A DNA stretch of 64,000 nt from Helichrysum umbraculigerum (lineage: Eukaryota > Streptophyta > Magnoliopsida > Asterales > Asteraceae), in assembly GCA_949592205.1 (NCBI GenBank), contig CATIUR010000003.1, positions 145,181,259 through 145,245,258 on the forward strand. The letters run 5' to 3'. The position numbers and the translations under genes are program-made. The number at the start of each line of letters is the position of its first letter. Position 1 is the stretch's first letter. The notes under the pieces were generated by a model that was not told the origin of the DNA, ran no database searches, and worked only from the letters and a program-made list of their open reading frames with translations. Below, piece by piece: positions 33,701 through 47,100 of this stretch.

Positions 33701-35888
33701 AAAAATATAATAATTGGACAGAAACATAAGACACAAAATGGTACCACATATGGTACTAAAATGGTACCACATGTGGTAATACAGGGTACGACATGTGAAA
33801 CTACATGGTACCACAAGATAAATAATACATTGAACGGAAGGATTGAAGAGCTTTTAAGCAGCTTTCAAATGATTTGTGTATAAGGAATTACAAGGGCTGG
33901 TGGTTATAAAAGATGAAGATTTGACTAGGGTGAAATTTTGTTTCCTGTTAGTCAGTTTGGGGACTCGAATGAATATATTACTCTGTAGAAGTTAATTCTG
34001 AAAGGGGGTTGAAAAGTCATTTTCGTTAGCGATCAAGCTTCTTATAGGTAAAAGTTAATAGAGGCTGCAGTTCAGGTTTATCTGTAGTTATGAGAATTGA
34101 TTGGTGTAAAATCTGTACGAAATCGATAACTTTAGGAGCATGATAAATTGACGTTGTGGTTGCGATGGAAACTGATGTGTTAAATCCAGTTATAAAATTT
34201 ATCGTTGAAAAGTAAACAAGAAAGTACCGTGCTAGACCAAAACACAACCGGGCAGTGGACCCTATCGTATAGTAGTATAGTTGGGTAAGTTCGGGTTCGA
34301 ACACAGTGAATGTGAGTTTAAGAATTATATTCAAGTGCAAGTAATTTATACAAGAAAGTAAATGTGGGGGTTTTGTGACCGAATTGTCACGTTGCTTAAA
34401 AACTACTTTTTTAACTAAAACTAGGCAAGTGTGGACTCAGGAAGAGTTAAAGTGAATTGTGGTAACTTTCGGATATTTAAAACAATACTTGCTTGGATTA
34501 TGTCACTAGTGATTTCGGGGTGCAAATTTATAACCAGTTTATATTATGCAAAAGTAAATTTACATTTAACATAGGATTAACATTCGCCATCTCCTAATGA
34601 TTCAACTTCAATTTACAAACCTATGATTTAATCTAGTAACGGACGTTCGCCATGGTTACCATCTTGCACAATTAAGCCTAAAGAATCTTGCTTATTCCAA
34701 ATCTACGTTCGCAATGTTTGTTCAATCATTTATAGACAAATAATTGATAGTAAATTACCAATGAAAAACGTTCGCTAAATTCACTAGTTATCTACCAAAT
34801 AAGCAAAGAAACTATTTTAAGCTCAATTACGCAAGGGTCACGATTAAACATAAAGTTCAAGTTTCACAAGTTTATAATTCATCCAAAACGAAAGACGTTC
34901 GCCATATTCATCAACTCATACATTCTAGCTCATTTGTGTAACTAATACCAAATTTTACAACCGCAAATGATGGCTCATTCATACATCGACATACAAATTA
35001 TAGGTATTTTTAATAAGCAACAAACATTCGCTATAGTTGCTTAGCTAAAATACCAACAAGTTCTACCACAAACAAGCTAGTTACATACAAATTAATGGAT
35101 GAATCATAAACTCAAAGCATAAATCAAACACCAAAATATACACCCCTAATCAACTAGTTAATTTATCCAAGCAAGCATACAAATCTAGCCACTAATCATA
35201 ATCATATTAAAGCAAACACATATAATCATTGAAATCAAAGGAAACATAGTTATATTCGAATAAAAATGCAAACCGAGTGATTACAATGTTTGGATGATGA
35301 TTCTTTGTAGCCAAATGGTTTAAGATGATTAGAGATCTTCAAGATGATGAAAAATGACCCAAGGAACCCTAAAATCGCCCATGGGGCTGCTGGTTTTTGA
35401 AGTGATAAAAGTTAGGTGAGATATGAGGAAGAAAAGGTGTTTAAAGGGTCAAAAAGTGCTGCTTCCGACACTAGAACCCGGCTGCTCCTTACCCCGACCC
35501 GGCTGCTCCTCCAGCCTTAAAATGAAGGTTTCTTTCTGGTACCGATTTTTCATAAATGACCCGGCTGCTTCCCTATAGAACCCGGCAGCTTCTCCTACTT
35601 TTCAGCAGACCATATTTTTCAGATTTGTAGATCTCTGAAATACGAACGTTTGGCCACCTGAATCACCTCAATCTGAGTTCGTATGAGGGAGATATGGCCA
35701 AAACGGTGCAGCATAGCCAAATCTGAAAACTCTTTCATCTTTTCATCTTTTCTTCCTCAATATTTAACCTTAACACACGAGATCAATTTCAAACTAAATA
35801 AGTACCGAAAGTTCATGAAATTGACTAGAAACAAGAACAAAAAAGATGATATCGCGAGAGATAAACATATACTAATCGAGCGATATCA

Positions 35889-37629
35889 AATATCCCCACA
35901 CTTGAACTTTGCTTGTCCTCAAGCAAACTCTCATTTAACATTCCAAAACAACTCCTCTTGCATTTAGAAATAATTGTTAGGCTTATCAAAACAATACTAA
36001 CATCAACCATCAAAGTAATCATGCTAGCAACATTATAAAATTAGCAAAAACCTGAGATGATATATTTGTCAAGCCCGAATGCACGACCTAGCACCTCACA
36101 ATAGGATAAGTGTTTAATCACTCACTCTCAACCTATAGAACTACAGGGTAATGATATAAATGATGTAACACTCAATCAAGCCAAGTCGTGATGCATGTTA
36201 CCATAGGCTTGCAAAAGGATCAAATCTTCACCGTCTTGGCATGAGCACCAAGTGAGATCTCGGAAGAGGTATTCTAAACATGTGTTGTAACAAATGTAGG
36301 CTAATATGAATTGGGTAAGATAGACACAAAAATTGGTGAAAAATGGTGGTCAAGACCCGTGAAAAAGTATGAAAATGTTACCTAATGGTTTCATGATGTG
36401 ACAGTAATAAAACTTAGGATTCCCATGCCAACTCAATTCAAATTATTCCTTGTTCTCACTTACAACTTATATTCAATAATCGCACACAAATAACTCAAAT
36501 TGATTTACACAATTGATTGGAATAATTGCATTCTATGACTTTCTATGAACCCTGTGTAATGAACTTTCGGACCAACCATCCTAGACCGGATAAAGGCCTT
36601 AAGTGGCTAGGCGTAAAACACCCCTCGGGAACTACTTGTTCAGGAATTCAAAGGCCATTTAGTTGACTACAATCATCCAATCTTAAACATTGAACTCAAT
36701 TGTTAACTTCCAATAACTCAATTGCTTTCAATTTCAACCATTTAACTTTGCCAACTTAAACAATTTCCATTTATTACAACTCAATTATAGAATTTAACAC
36801 TAGAATCCCACTTTAAAATGCTTTAAGTCACATTTAGATAAAACTCATTCAAAAATTTTCAACTAGGCAACATCTTAGAAAAGTAATGATTCGGGAATTG
36901 ACTACTCAAAAATAAGGCTAACATTTTTAGTGGAGTGAATGTGGAAGTTTTCTAAGGGTTTCTTAGCACTAAAAATAAGTGATAACGACCTGGGTGGACT
37001 GGATGTAAATGGGTGTAAAACACAAAATAGGATCCAAAATAGTTAAGATTCCTTGACCGATTAGCAAATTCGTACAATCTATAAAAGATCAAGCACAAAC
37101 TCAATAATTGGTTAGAAAGTCAAAACTATAAGGATTAAGCTCCAAATCCTAAGAATACCTCCTCGTCTTCGACCCCACCTACATCACATTTCTGTGATCC
37201 CACAGCGGTCTCGAAATGCATCACTAGGGCAAGTTCTAGAACAAACTACAATCACCGGCACACTCATAGCAACAAACAATATAAACACTAAAGGTAAGTG
37301 TTTTTTCTCGATAAGGCTCAAATTTCTCACAATTTAGTGGAGGCTACAAGTGTGTTAGTCATGCAATTCACCCTATGAGGTTTCTTTTATGACACATCTC
37401 AAAAAGTTATGTTGCAAGAGGGAAGATTAAATTACTTTCAATAGATTTTAACAAACACATTTCAAAGCAATTAATCTTATAAGGACAAGCAAATTCCTAG
37501 CAAATCACTATTTCATAACCCGTTATTAGAATTCGTAAAGTTCTATTGGAAATCCAAGATCAGTAACAGACCTAATAAGTGGCTAGAAACAATAATTTAC
37601 TATGAACAAAATTCAAGTGAATAAAACCT
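35889..37629. other. non-coding internal region of the LTR element
   Basis: Where pol would be expected, only short broken frames are found. I see no retroviral-type motifs on either strand. Confidence 0.7.
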
Positions 37630-37646
37630 CCCCACACTTGAGGTTT
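37630..37646 (-). other. second polypurine-tract-like site inside the retrotransposon
   Basis: The minus strand reads CTCAAGTGTGGGGAGG here, almost the same as the tract that abuts the 3' LTR. It lies about 285 bases after the gag-like frame. It may be a central polypurine tract or the relic of a former internal end. The inference rests on sequence likeness only. Confidence 0.4.
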
Positions 37647-37914
37647 TCGTTCCCCTCAATGCAACAAAACAATAATATTCAATAAAATCACGTGTATGAA
37701 GTAAAAGGGAACGAGTACTTCCGGAGGTTTTTGCTTGTTCAAATTCTGGATAACCTTCGATCATGATTTCAAAACATCCATTTCTTTCATATACATTCTC
37801 GTTATCTCACAAAGTTGCCTTCATCAAACATTCATCACCTTGAAGTACGGGCTACCTCCCGCATAGTGCTTGGTTTATTACCGAGTCCCGAGCTAGACTC
37901 AACCATTCCATCTA

Positions 37915-39288
37915 TCAAGGCGGATAATCTATCAAAACTTCAATGCCTTTCCAATCGTATTCACATGGGAGAAAATTTTCTTTTGTTTTTCGATTGATAT
38001 AGCATTCCTCCCAAACAACGATACCAACTATCCATTTGTTAACCAATGACTTGTCAAACATCCAAATGCCAGTACAATTTCTTATTGTACTTTCCCAACT
38101 TTCCTCAACCAAAAATGGACTTTCAGAAATTTCCAAACCTCCTCGATCCACATCAATCTTTGACTCATCAACTCCTTTTTGTAACGACAAATTTTGCAAA
38201 TCTGGAATAAAAGGGTCGGGTGGTTTTGGCTCTTTTACAAGCTCAAACTCACTCTCACATGGAAGAGTATTATGCTTCAAATCTATTAGAGATTTCTTGA
38301 ATGATCTCTCGATACACACCAAATCATCTTCCTTTGTCTTTCCAAATTCTTCTTGTAAAGGAGGAGATTCTTCAACTTGTAACCCTATGATCTCTAACAG
38401 TTCTTCTTCAGTCATCATACCATCTTTGCTATTTCTTAGCTCTTGAAGCTCCCCATTATCTAAACCAAGCAATGCATATAGCTCTTCATCCAAATCTGAA
38501 TAATCAAGCTTTTGAGAAACTTGATTTTCCAACTCATCAACATGCTTTTCATTTTGAAGCATTATGGGTTCTTCCTCGAGCTTGCTTTCCACCTTATTTT
38601 CTAGCTCTTCATTCACTGCATTTGATTCAAACAATACACTAGCAGCTTCAACAATAGGTGGGGCTGAAATTTCCACAACTTCTTCAACCAAGCTCTCTTC
38701 TTCACTCTCCAACTCTTCTTCATCCGAGTCTTCAAAATCTGAATTTTTCAAATCTACACATTCCTTTAATGCGGGTTCGAAGTTTTGTGATTCCTGCAAA
38801 ACAACTTTTGAAATCTCATGAGGGTAATTAGTAAATTCATCATTGTCTTCCTCATCCATTTCATCTTCACTATCATCCTGAAAAACAAAGTTAGAAGAAT
38901 ATGGAACATCAACGTTAGAATAATAATCGTGATCCTCAATAGCCTCAACATTATCCAAATGCTCAATTGCATTGGAAAATGTATCATATGACCCTTCCTG
39001 GTTAAGCTCAAAATTTCAATCGAAGATTTCATCAAATTCTCCACTATGCCTCTCTGTTTGCTCTATTGCTTCTTTCAACAACCTTTCAAGATTAGACATT
39101 TCCGGTTGTTCGATCTCTTGAGTGACTAAAGGTTCTTCATTCCAAGTCCTTGATGGGTAAAGTTGAGTCCAGTTATCTTGGTAGCATCCAGGTGGTGAAT
39201 ACCTTTCTTGTAAACTCATTGGCACATCATCATTATCACTTTCATAAAATGAAGGTTTATAACCTTCATAATTCGAGTAATAAGACAT
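37915..39288 (-). CDS. gag-like acidic protein of the LTR element, one in-frame stop
   Basis: The frame opens at 39288 with MSYYSNYEGYKPSFYESDND, about 200 bases after the primer-binding site, where gag normally starts. It runs 90 codons to a TGA at 39018-39016, and then continues in the same frame to 37915 (more than 340 further codons). The second part is very acidic (SEDEMDEEDNDEF, DSDEEELESEEESLVEEV) and contains LDEELYALLGLDNGELQEL. It ends WKGIEVLIDYPP. I see no zinc knuckle and no pol motif. Acidic frames of this kind occur in non-autonomous TR-GAG/LARD elements of plants. The stop is either a real lesion, a read-through stop, or shows that this copy is dead. Confidence 0.6.
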
Positions 39289-41227
39289 CGAAGCTAAGTC
39301 ACAAATTTGCTACAAACATCAAAACTAAAAACGGTAAAACGTAACCACTCAACACAAAATAAACAAACATTAAAATATATACACTAATAATAACTAAAAT
39401 TCTTAAAGTAACTTTCCTGGAAATAAATTCTAGAAAAGGATCAATTAATTACACTCGAATTAAACTCTTAATCAATCACATTCCCCGGCAGCGGCGCCAA
39501 AAACTTGATGTGTTAAATCCAGTTATAAAATTTATCGTTGAAAAGTAAACAAGAAAGTACCGTGCTAGACCAAAACACAACCGGGCAGCGGACCCTATCG
39601 TATAGTAGTATAGTTGGGTAAGTTCGGGTTCGAACACAGTGAATGTGAGTTTAAGAATTATATTCAAGTGCAAGTAATTTATACAAGAAAGTAAATGTGG
39701 GGGTTTTGTGACCGAATTGTCACGTTGCTTAAAAACTACTTTTTTAACTAAAACTAGGCAAGTGTGGACTCAGGAAGAGTCAAAGTGAATTGTAGTAACT
39801 TTCGGATATTTAAAACAATACTTGCTTGGATTATGTCACTAGTGATTTCGGGGTGCAAAGTTATAACCAGTTTATATTATGCAAAAGTAAATTTACATTT
39901 AACATAGGATTAACGTTCGCCATCTCCTAATGATTCAACTTCAATTTACCAACCTATGATTTAATCTAGTAACGGACGTTCGCCATGGTTACCATCTTGC
40001 ACAATTAAGCCTAAAGAATCTTGCTTATTCCAAATCTACGTTCGCAATGTTTGTTCAATCATTTATAGACAAATAATTGATAGTAAATTACCAATGAATA
40101 ACGTTCGCTAAATTCACTAGTTATCTACCAAATAAGCAAAGAAACTATTTTAAGCTCAATTATGCAAGGGTCACGATTAAACATAAAGTTCAAGTTTCAC
40201 AAGTTTATAATTCATCCAAAACGAAAGACGTTCACCATATTCATCAACTCATACATTCTAGCTCATTTGTGTAACTAATACCAAATTTTACAACCGCAAA
40301 TGATGGCTCATTCATACATCGACATACAAATTATAGGTATTTTTAATAAGCAACAAACATTCGCTATAGTTGCTTAGCTAAAATACCAACAAGTTCTACC
40401 ACAAACAAGCTAGTTACATACAAATTAATGGATGAATCATAAACTCAAAGCATAAATCAAACACCAAAATATACACCCCTAATCAACTAGTTAATTTATC
40501 CAAGCAAGCATACAAATCTAGCCACTAATCATAATCATATTAAAGCAAACACATATAATCATTGAAATCAAAGGAAACATAGTTATATTCGAATAAAAAT
40601 GCAAACCGAGTGATTACAATGTTTGGATGATGATTTTTTGTAGCCAAATGGTTTAAGATGATTAGAGATCTTCAAGATGATGAAAAATGACTCAAGGAAC
40701 CCTAAAATCGCCCATGGGGCTGCTGGTTTTTGAAGTGATAAAAGTTAGGTGAGATATGAGGAAGAAAAGGTGTTTAAAGGGTCAAAAAGTGCTGCTTCCG
40801 ACACTAGAACCCGGCTGCTCCTTACCCCGACCCGGCTGCTCCTCCAGCCTTAAAATGAAGGTTTCTTTCTGGTACCGATTTTTCATAAATGACCCGGCTG
40901 CTTCCCTATAGAACCAGGCAGCTTCTCCTACTTTTCAGCAGACCATATTTTTTAGATTTGTAGATCTCTGAAATACGAACGTTTGGCCGCCTGAATCACC
41001 TCAATCCGAGTTCGTATGAGGGAGATATGGCCAAAACGGTGCAGCATAGCCAAATCTGAAAACTCTTTTCATCTTTTCATCTTTTCTTCCTCAATCTTTA
41101 ACCTTAACACACGAGATCAATTTCAAACTAAATAAGTACCGAAAGTTCATAAAATTGACTAGAAACAAGAACAAAAAAGATGATATCGCGAGAGATAAAC
41201 ATATACTAATCGAGCGATATCAGAAAC

Positions 41228-43047
41228 GTACAAATATGATTAAAAAAGGTTCATCGAATCAAAACATAAGGTTGGTGGGATGCTGATACATTGATTATAT
41301 CTATCGTGTGGGGAATCGGAATACTGTTGGGTTAAATGAGTGTCATATCGGTCAAACAGTCTTTTCCACAAATCATACCTATATATCTAATTATCTATCT
41401 AAATCATATGGCAGTCCTTATTGGATATATCTTACGATTGATTAACATACCTCTCATTTGTTACGTTTGTTAATCGTTATTTCTAAACGACTGGACTGGA
41501 GTATATGCTTGCAACATGGGGGTTAAAGAATTTACAAACTTCTCATGGTAGTCTGGTGTACACCATGTGTATTCGACAAAATGCCAATGAAAGTATTCAC
41601 TTTAGTTGGTACATATGGGTACGTAACTTTTTGTCATAGTAAATCACAATGGTGAACGAACACCAATAGTTTGATGGTCTACATGGTTCTTGGTTGCAAG
41701 TGGTTTCTAAAAGTCTAGCTTTAAAGTGCCTATTCTGCTTCATATACTTCCAATATCTCAACTGCTCACTATCAACATTCACTCGCATCCTTATTGTGAA
41801 TAAAAAGAAGAAGATAAAGCTAAACTACACTACATCCAAATTTTCCCTGATTTCTATAATCGTTTAGAATGCTGGCAACCAACAATAGCCATGTGATAAT
41901 AGTATCATTTTTATAGCAAAAAGGGTAACTATCCGTGTAATCGGCACAAAATGTCATTTAAATTTACCAAAGTGTACAAGTAATAAACATTTGACCTTAA
42001 CCCACAATAACAGACCTCTCCCGTATTCCAAACCATTGAGCTTTCCCACTGCAATTCGATCAGAACTAATGATATTCGCGAGCCTCTAACATAACCTAAT
42101 CGAATTACAGAACCAAATGTACCCCCATATTTTGAAAACTACAATACAACTACCTGCTAACCCTTAAAATGACCATGGTAAATGTACACACTCATATTAT
42201 CAGATATATGTACAATACAGAACATCATTATTATCATGAAAACACTCATATTATCATGTTATACACATTTCCAGCAAAACAAACAAAAAGTTAAGCAATG
42301 AATCAAGAATATTGCAACACTGATATAAGTAAATGACAAAAAATGAATACAAAATATAAAAAAACACATACCAGGTGGATGCATGCTGACCGGAACCGCA
42401 TTAATAGGAGATGTTGAAGCTTTTGATAGTGCTATTTCATCACGAATATCAATCTAAAAACAAACAATCAAAGTTTAGTTGCTGACTTTGAATATCACTT
42501 ACGTATTAAAACCTAGGGTTTCTAAAAAAACAAAATCGATACAAACCAAAGGTACAAACGTTTATTCGAACAATCGTAATCAAAGAAAACTTTGATTCAA
42601 CTAAGAAATTCAAAGTTTAAGTTAAATATTCGACAATTTTAGGGTTTTTTTGCGTTAGGGTTTGTACAAATCAAAATCGAACGAAAACGACGGTACAAAA
42701 GATGATTAGAACAAACTTGATAGAAGAATACTACGATTTAGATATGAAAACGAACTATGATTTGATAAATCGAAGATTACCTGTAGAATTGTGTAGGAAC
42801 AGTTACAGAGAGCAAAAGGAAGATGACGATGGAGAAAAAGGATTTGTGTGTTTGAAAAGAAAAAAGAAAGTAATTTAATTGATAGGTGAAATTACAAAAC
42901 TACCCCTCCGCCCAAAATTTTATTTCAGCATCTTAAAAAATTTAAAAATTAATGATTAAATGTGGACCCTTGATTATGTTGATCCAATGGGTGAAATCCA
43001 TTCCTCCATTCTCATCAATAATACCCATACTCATTTGAACTTAAGTC
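41228..43047 (-). other. right part of the MULE
   Basis: DNA between the retrotransposon and the MULE's right end. It holds a likely minus-strand leader exon ending at 42781 (CTACAG|GTAATC) and an 82-bp exon 42453-42372 with good splice sites. An open frame at 41788-41597 has no family I know. No CACATGTG repeats were seen here. Confidence 0.4.
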
Positions 43048-46024
43048 ATCATGTACGACCAATTTCGTAAGATGTTAAAGTATTTAAATTGAACAAGTGA
43101 TTCAATTTATCTTTTTCAGCTTTTTAACTAATTAGACGATTAATTTGATAGCATCACATTTATTATAGTCGTTGTTTATATTAATTAACTCACAACTAGG
43201 AGGTTTGAATCAAATCAAATCTCATAATCCTATTATTAGAACTAGATCATAACCCGCAAAATTGCGGACGAGATCGTTGTATTTTATTCATAGTACTCTT
43301 AATTTACAAACGCTAGCTTGAGTAGTTAATACTTAAAAAAAAGAGTGAAACTTTAAGCATTTAAATCATTAATCAATATTTCAAAAAAACCTCATAATTC
43401 CCATTAATCAAATACTCGTATTTATTAGTATTTCGACCATGTAGTCAAACTATTAGATTTTGCTAATCTTTTATTCCTTTCCAAACCACTACATTCTTCT
43501 AATATTTATTCCTTTCTAATATAATGGTGTACCCAATTCATTATTTCTAGACATTTAACCTTTGACTTCATTCCTGATTCTTGTACTACGTTTCGAAACT
43601 CCAATTTTAGATTCGTTCTTGTTTTTAATCTCATGAGTTTCACCACAAGAATAATTGTTACCGCTTAATGTCAAACTGCCCTTTTTTACTACTACTTTTG
43701 CTTGATCCCTATCAAATTCATACATCTTCCTTGCCAGTTAAACAAATCATTTCTTCATGTGTATTCTCATTAGAACTTTCTGATCCAGATGGGTCAAACA
43801 AATCCAATTGCTCATATTTTCAAATAGTCTTTAAACTTAATTGGACTTCCAATTTCCAGAAAATTCTTCAAACCATTAAAACACCGCTGCATAACATATT
43901 TTGAACTTTGATAAACACCTCAATCATCATAACAACATAAGGTTGACTTTCCCTGTTTGACTTAGAAAAGTTAATATCATGTCATGGGTTTAATACAAAG
44001 ATTTATGTGATAATTTTATTTTACTGGATAACATTTGAGTCGACATATTTTTGTGGATGTTTTGAATTAAAAGAGATTATTTATTGATAGTAGCTTTAGA
44101 TATACAATATAAAAAAAAAATTTGAAAATAGTAATAACAAACTAAATACCGAAGAGGCTACACTAAAAAGATAAGTTGATGTGCGACATCCAATAGCTTT
44201 GATATAGAATCATATGCAATAATATTTATGTTTTAGTATCACAAGTACATTCAAGAAGATGAAAAGGAATCCATATAATACCACTTCACTCTCTTGCACA
44301 ACCTTATAAAGTAAGGAATCTCTGATTAAGAAGAAAGAAAACAATACGCACACCTTATATGCATGTGGCTATCTCACAAACAAAAGAACCCGTACAATAG
44401 AGAATTCTTAAACATGAATTAAACTATCACTATGAGTAGCTTCAGAGTACAATATGAAACTCAGCACTTGAAGTCAGCTTCAAAATACAAAATGCTCAAA
44501 GTTTCTATTTTTACTCTTTAGAGATAGCAATCATAACCCATTAACTTATAAAAAGGTAAACATGTGTTAGGTTTCATAGAAAATGGGTCATTAGTGTTCA
44601 TACCTCCTACCTCGTTTTTGACCGACACATACAGCAACATGACCCGCCTATTTTATTGGTCAGATGAACACTAATAATACTCTCCTTCAAATGAAAAATG
44701 GCAACGAATATCTCAGCCACTTGAAACTTCAAAACCTTCTCCAGTTTTGTTGAAGGTGTCAAAATCTACCTTCAGAGATCGTCACGTTCACCTAATATCA
44801 CACAATCAACTAAAGCATTTCAGTATAGGTGAATGAATTATTCTTAGCCCAAAGTAGCCAAACTCAACCTAAGCTACTTATATTTACCTTCAAAAACCCA
44901 CAGAATGTGCAGTAGCTTTATTATTTTGCATTTAAAATAGAAACAAACAGACAACAGAACACTTAAAGCTACCCGCAACCAAACCCATCTAACTATCATT
45001 ATAACCGAACACCTCCAGGATCCAAATTAGACTGAAAACGACACTTAACAAACAGTTTGTTGATCACTTATATGCCGATACTCGAATTCAAAACTAAACT
45101 TATAAAGTAAGCTTATTGATTTATAGCTTAAACTATTTCAAATAATCTATCAAAAGATGACATATGCCACAAACATCATTCTATTTGATGAGAATTTGTT
45201 TTGTAGACATTAAAGAGCATAACCATTATGGCAAGAAAGAAAATGCATTAGTATTTCAATGACGGCACATGCAATTAATAATAGTGAGATCTTTGAGTAA
45301 TAGAAAGAAGAAAAAATGACGGAAAATAAAGTTTACCACATGAGATCTTTGACAAAGAGTGCACGAGGGATCAACAGTCCATTTCCTGTCATAGCAAGCA
45401 GCATTGAGAAAGATGACAACCTTTGATGTTTACCGGATTCATACGTAAACTATATCGACCACATGAGAACCACCAATTCATTTATAGTAGCTGCTATTGT
45501 CTTATGTACAAAACCAATTTGACCACCATAACAGCAACAGTATGAAACTAAACCATTGTGTGACACAACGTACGAATAAAAAGTATTATAAACTTATAAG
45601 CCAAAAAGACAGATGCAATTGACCATTTGGGTAGTGTTACTGTTATCCATCATCACCCCCTTAGTTAGACCAAGAGTCCTACACCAAATGAGAGCATATA
45701 GGAGAAAATTAAAGACAGAAATTTCTGTTGTGCAAATGGGTTGATAAATTTCAGCCTTTTCATATTCTAACAGGGGAAACATGTAAAGGTAAATACTTTA
45801 AAAAAGGTAACGGGTCAACCAAATTGAAACACACGTCATATTGACTACTCATACATGTATTAAACAACGATCAAAAAACTTAACAAAAATGGGTAAGGTA
45901 CTAAGGTTTCAAACTAAGACAAACCTTCTGACCGGCTAAGGCATTTGTAAAGCAGCAAAATATACTTAAGCCTTTAACAGACAATTAACTCATAACTACA
46001 GATAATCAATTAAATAAATATCGT

Positions 46025-47100
46025 AGGATAATATTACCTTGCAGCCATTTCAGCAGCCTTGCTAACAACTGTGAAAACTCTTGATTACGTTATGAGTGCT
46101 GACAGATACATTCTCGGCATTCTTTTTCTTTCCGATGCACTTTCAGTGTCTAAAATCTACATTTTGTTGAAAGCTTCACTTTTCGCTGGTTTAATAGCTG
46201 AGCCCTGTAGCATAATGGTTTGATAAAGCTCCAAGTTACTGCAAATCAATATCAACGTTATTCATTTTAAAATAATCCGCAAGTACTTCGATAAAAAAAA
46301 TAGTTATAGCTTCGGGACCTCCATAGATATAAAAAGATCAATTATTCAGTCAAAATAAAAGAAGACCACTATTAAATAAATTCAAAATGATGTGTTAACA
46401 CTAAAGATATATGAGTACATAAGAATGAAAAAGCCCCTTTTTTGGAAGCTTATCATGGCCACAATTCATATCAAATAAGGTTCATTCGGTCCCTTAGATA
46501 TGTAATGAGTGCCACATCAGGCCATTTTTTTGATCGATAATGAGCAGGACACAGGTGACGTTAGTAACCACTAATTTGTCTCATGCAATAGTCTTCAAAA
46601 ATCAATTAATCGACCATCCAGTCTTCTTAATTACAATATCATAAAGAAACAAATGTACATTATAAACTTAATAGTAATGTGTATATGTGGCAATTTTGAC
46701 CCGTTCACATATGAAGGGTAAGAATCTAGTCATGTAATATCTTAAGGATACTGCCATTAACAGCTCCTTCATATTGAAGATCTTGATAAGGCGTAAATCA
46801 GTTGATATACCTTCAAGTACAATTTGCTTCAAGCAATCATATTAATCATATATATAAAGTATATATACCAGATTCAATATTTTCAATTACTGAAAACAAT
46901 TAAATCAAACATCATACCCTTATCTCTGATTGCACCCTCCAATTATTTATCATCCTTTTTGTACGATAACTACAGATAACAATTAAATAAATATTGTATG
47001 AGAATATTACCTTGCAGCCATTTCAGCAGCCTTGCTGACAAATGTGAAAACTCTTGATCTCGTTATTACCGCTAACAGATACATTTCAGCAGCCTTGCTT
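46025..47100 (-). repeat. internal duplication in the Helitron
   Basis: The segment reading ATATTACCTTGCAGCCATTT, then CAGCAGCCTTGCT and GTGAAAACTCTTGAT, occurs at about 46030-46085 and again at about 46998-47056, in direct orientation. On the minus strand it reads SKAAEMAA before a splice donor, so an exon may have been duplicated. Copies differ by a few bases. Confidence 0.6.

Larger units (their letters stand above)
30430..33800. repeat. dispersed palindromic repeat, ACCACATGTGGT consensus
   Basis: By eye about thirty exact copies of CACATGTG, most inside the longer palindrome ACCACATGTGGT and followed by AAT, ACT or AGT, are scattered between about 30431 and 33772. Further one-base variants occur (CATATGTGG, CACACATGG). 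Spacing is irregular (about 15 to several hundred bases), with dense clusters at 31144-31200, 31763-32120, 32545-32780, 33370-33445 and 33740-33780. In clusters the repeats form short tandem phrases such as GGTACCACATGTGATA. None was noticed inside the nested retrotransposon. The function is unknown. Confidence 0.85.
34173..41222 (-). mobile_element. non-autonomous Ty3/Gypsy-like LTR retrotransposon, nested
   Basis: LTRs of 1716-1717 bp (34173-35888 and 39506-41222) begin TGATGTGTTAAATCC and end GCGATATCA. GAAAC flanks both sides (34168-34172 and 41223-41227). Next to the right LTR the minus strand carries TTTTTGGCGCCGCTGCCGGG (39504-39485), the tRNA-Asp-like primer-binding site typical of Athila/Tat-type elements, so the element runs on the minus strand. 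Next to the left LTR the minus strand reads AAGTGTGGGGATATT, a polypurine tract. By eye the LTRs differ at about 18 sites, near 99% identity, so the insertion is young. The internal region has a gag-like frame only: no protease, reverse transcriptase, RNase H or integrase. It therefore needs an autonomous partner. Confidence 0.93.
29774..43047. mobile_element. degenerate Mutator-like element, split by a nested LTR retrotransposon
   Basis: The outer ends are imperfect inverted repeats. Plus 29774 starts GAGTTGAGTTCAAAAAAGTA and the minus strand from 43047 starts GACTTAAGTTCAAATGAGTA. I count 19 matches in the first 23 bases, with weaker similarity beyond. Removing the inserted retrotransposon leaves about 6.2 kb, a normal MULE size. 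Remnants of two convergent transcripts fit the MULE plan: FAR1/MURA-like on the plus strand (30343-31568) and Ulp1-like on the minus strand (42781 to about 33080). Each side begins with an exon-like non-coding leader and a good donor (plus 29998|GT, minus 42781|GT). I could not find a 9-bp target duplication at these ends. Confidence 0.55.

Noticed and set aside
30430..33800. CRISPR-like array
   Set aside because: Plant DNA, irregular spacing, very short palindromic repeats, no cas genes.
38036..38821. Plus-strand open frames rich in Ser
   Set aside because: They are antisense shadows of the acidic gag-like frame on the minus strand.
29765..43056. A 9-bp target-site duplication for the MULE
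   Set aside because: TACATTATT on the left and ATCATGTAC on the right do not match, nor did nearby offsets, so I do not claim one.
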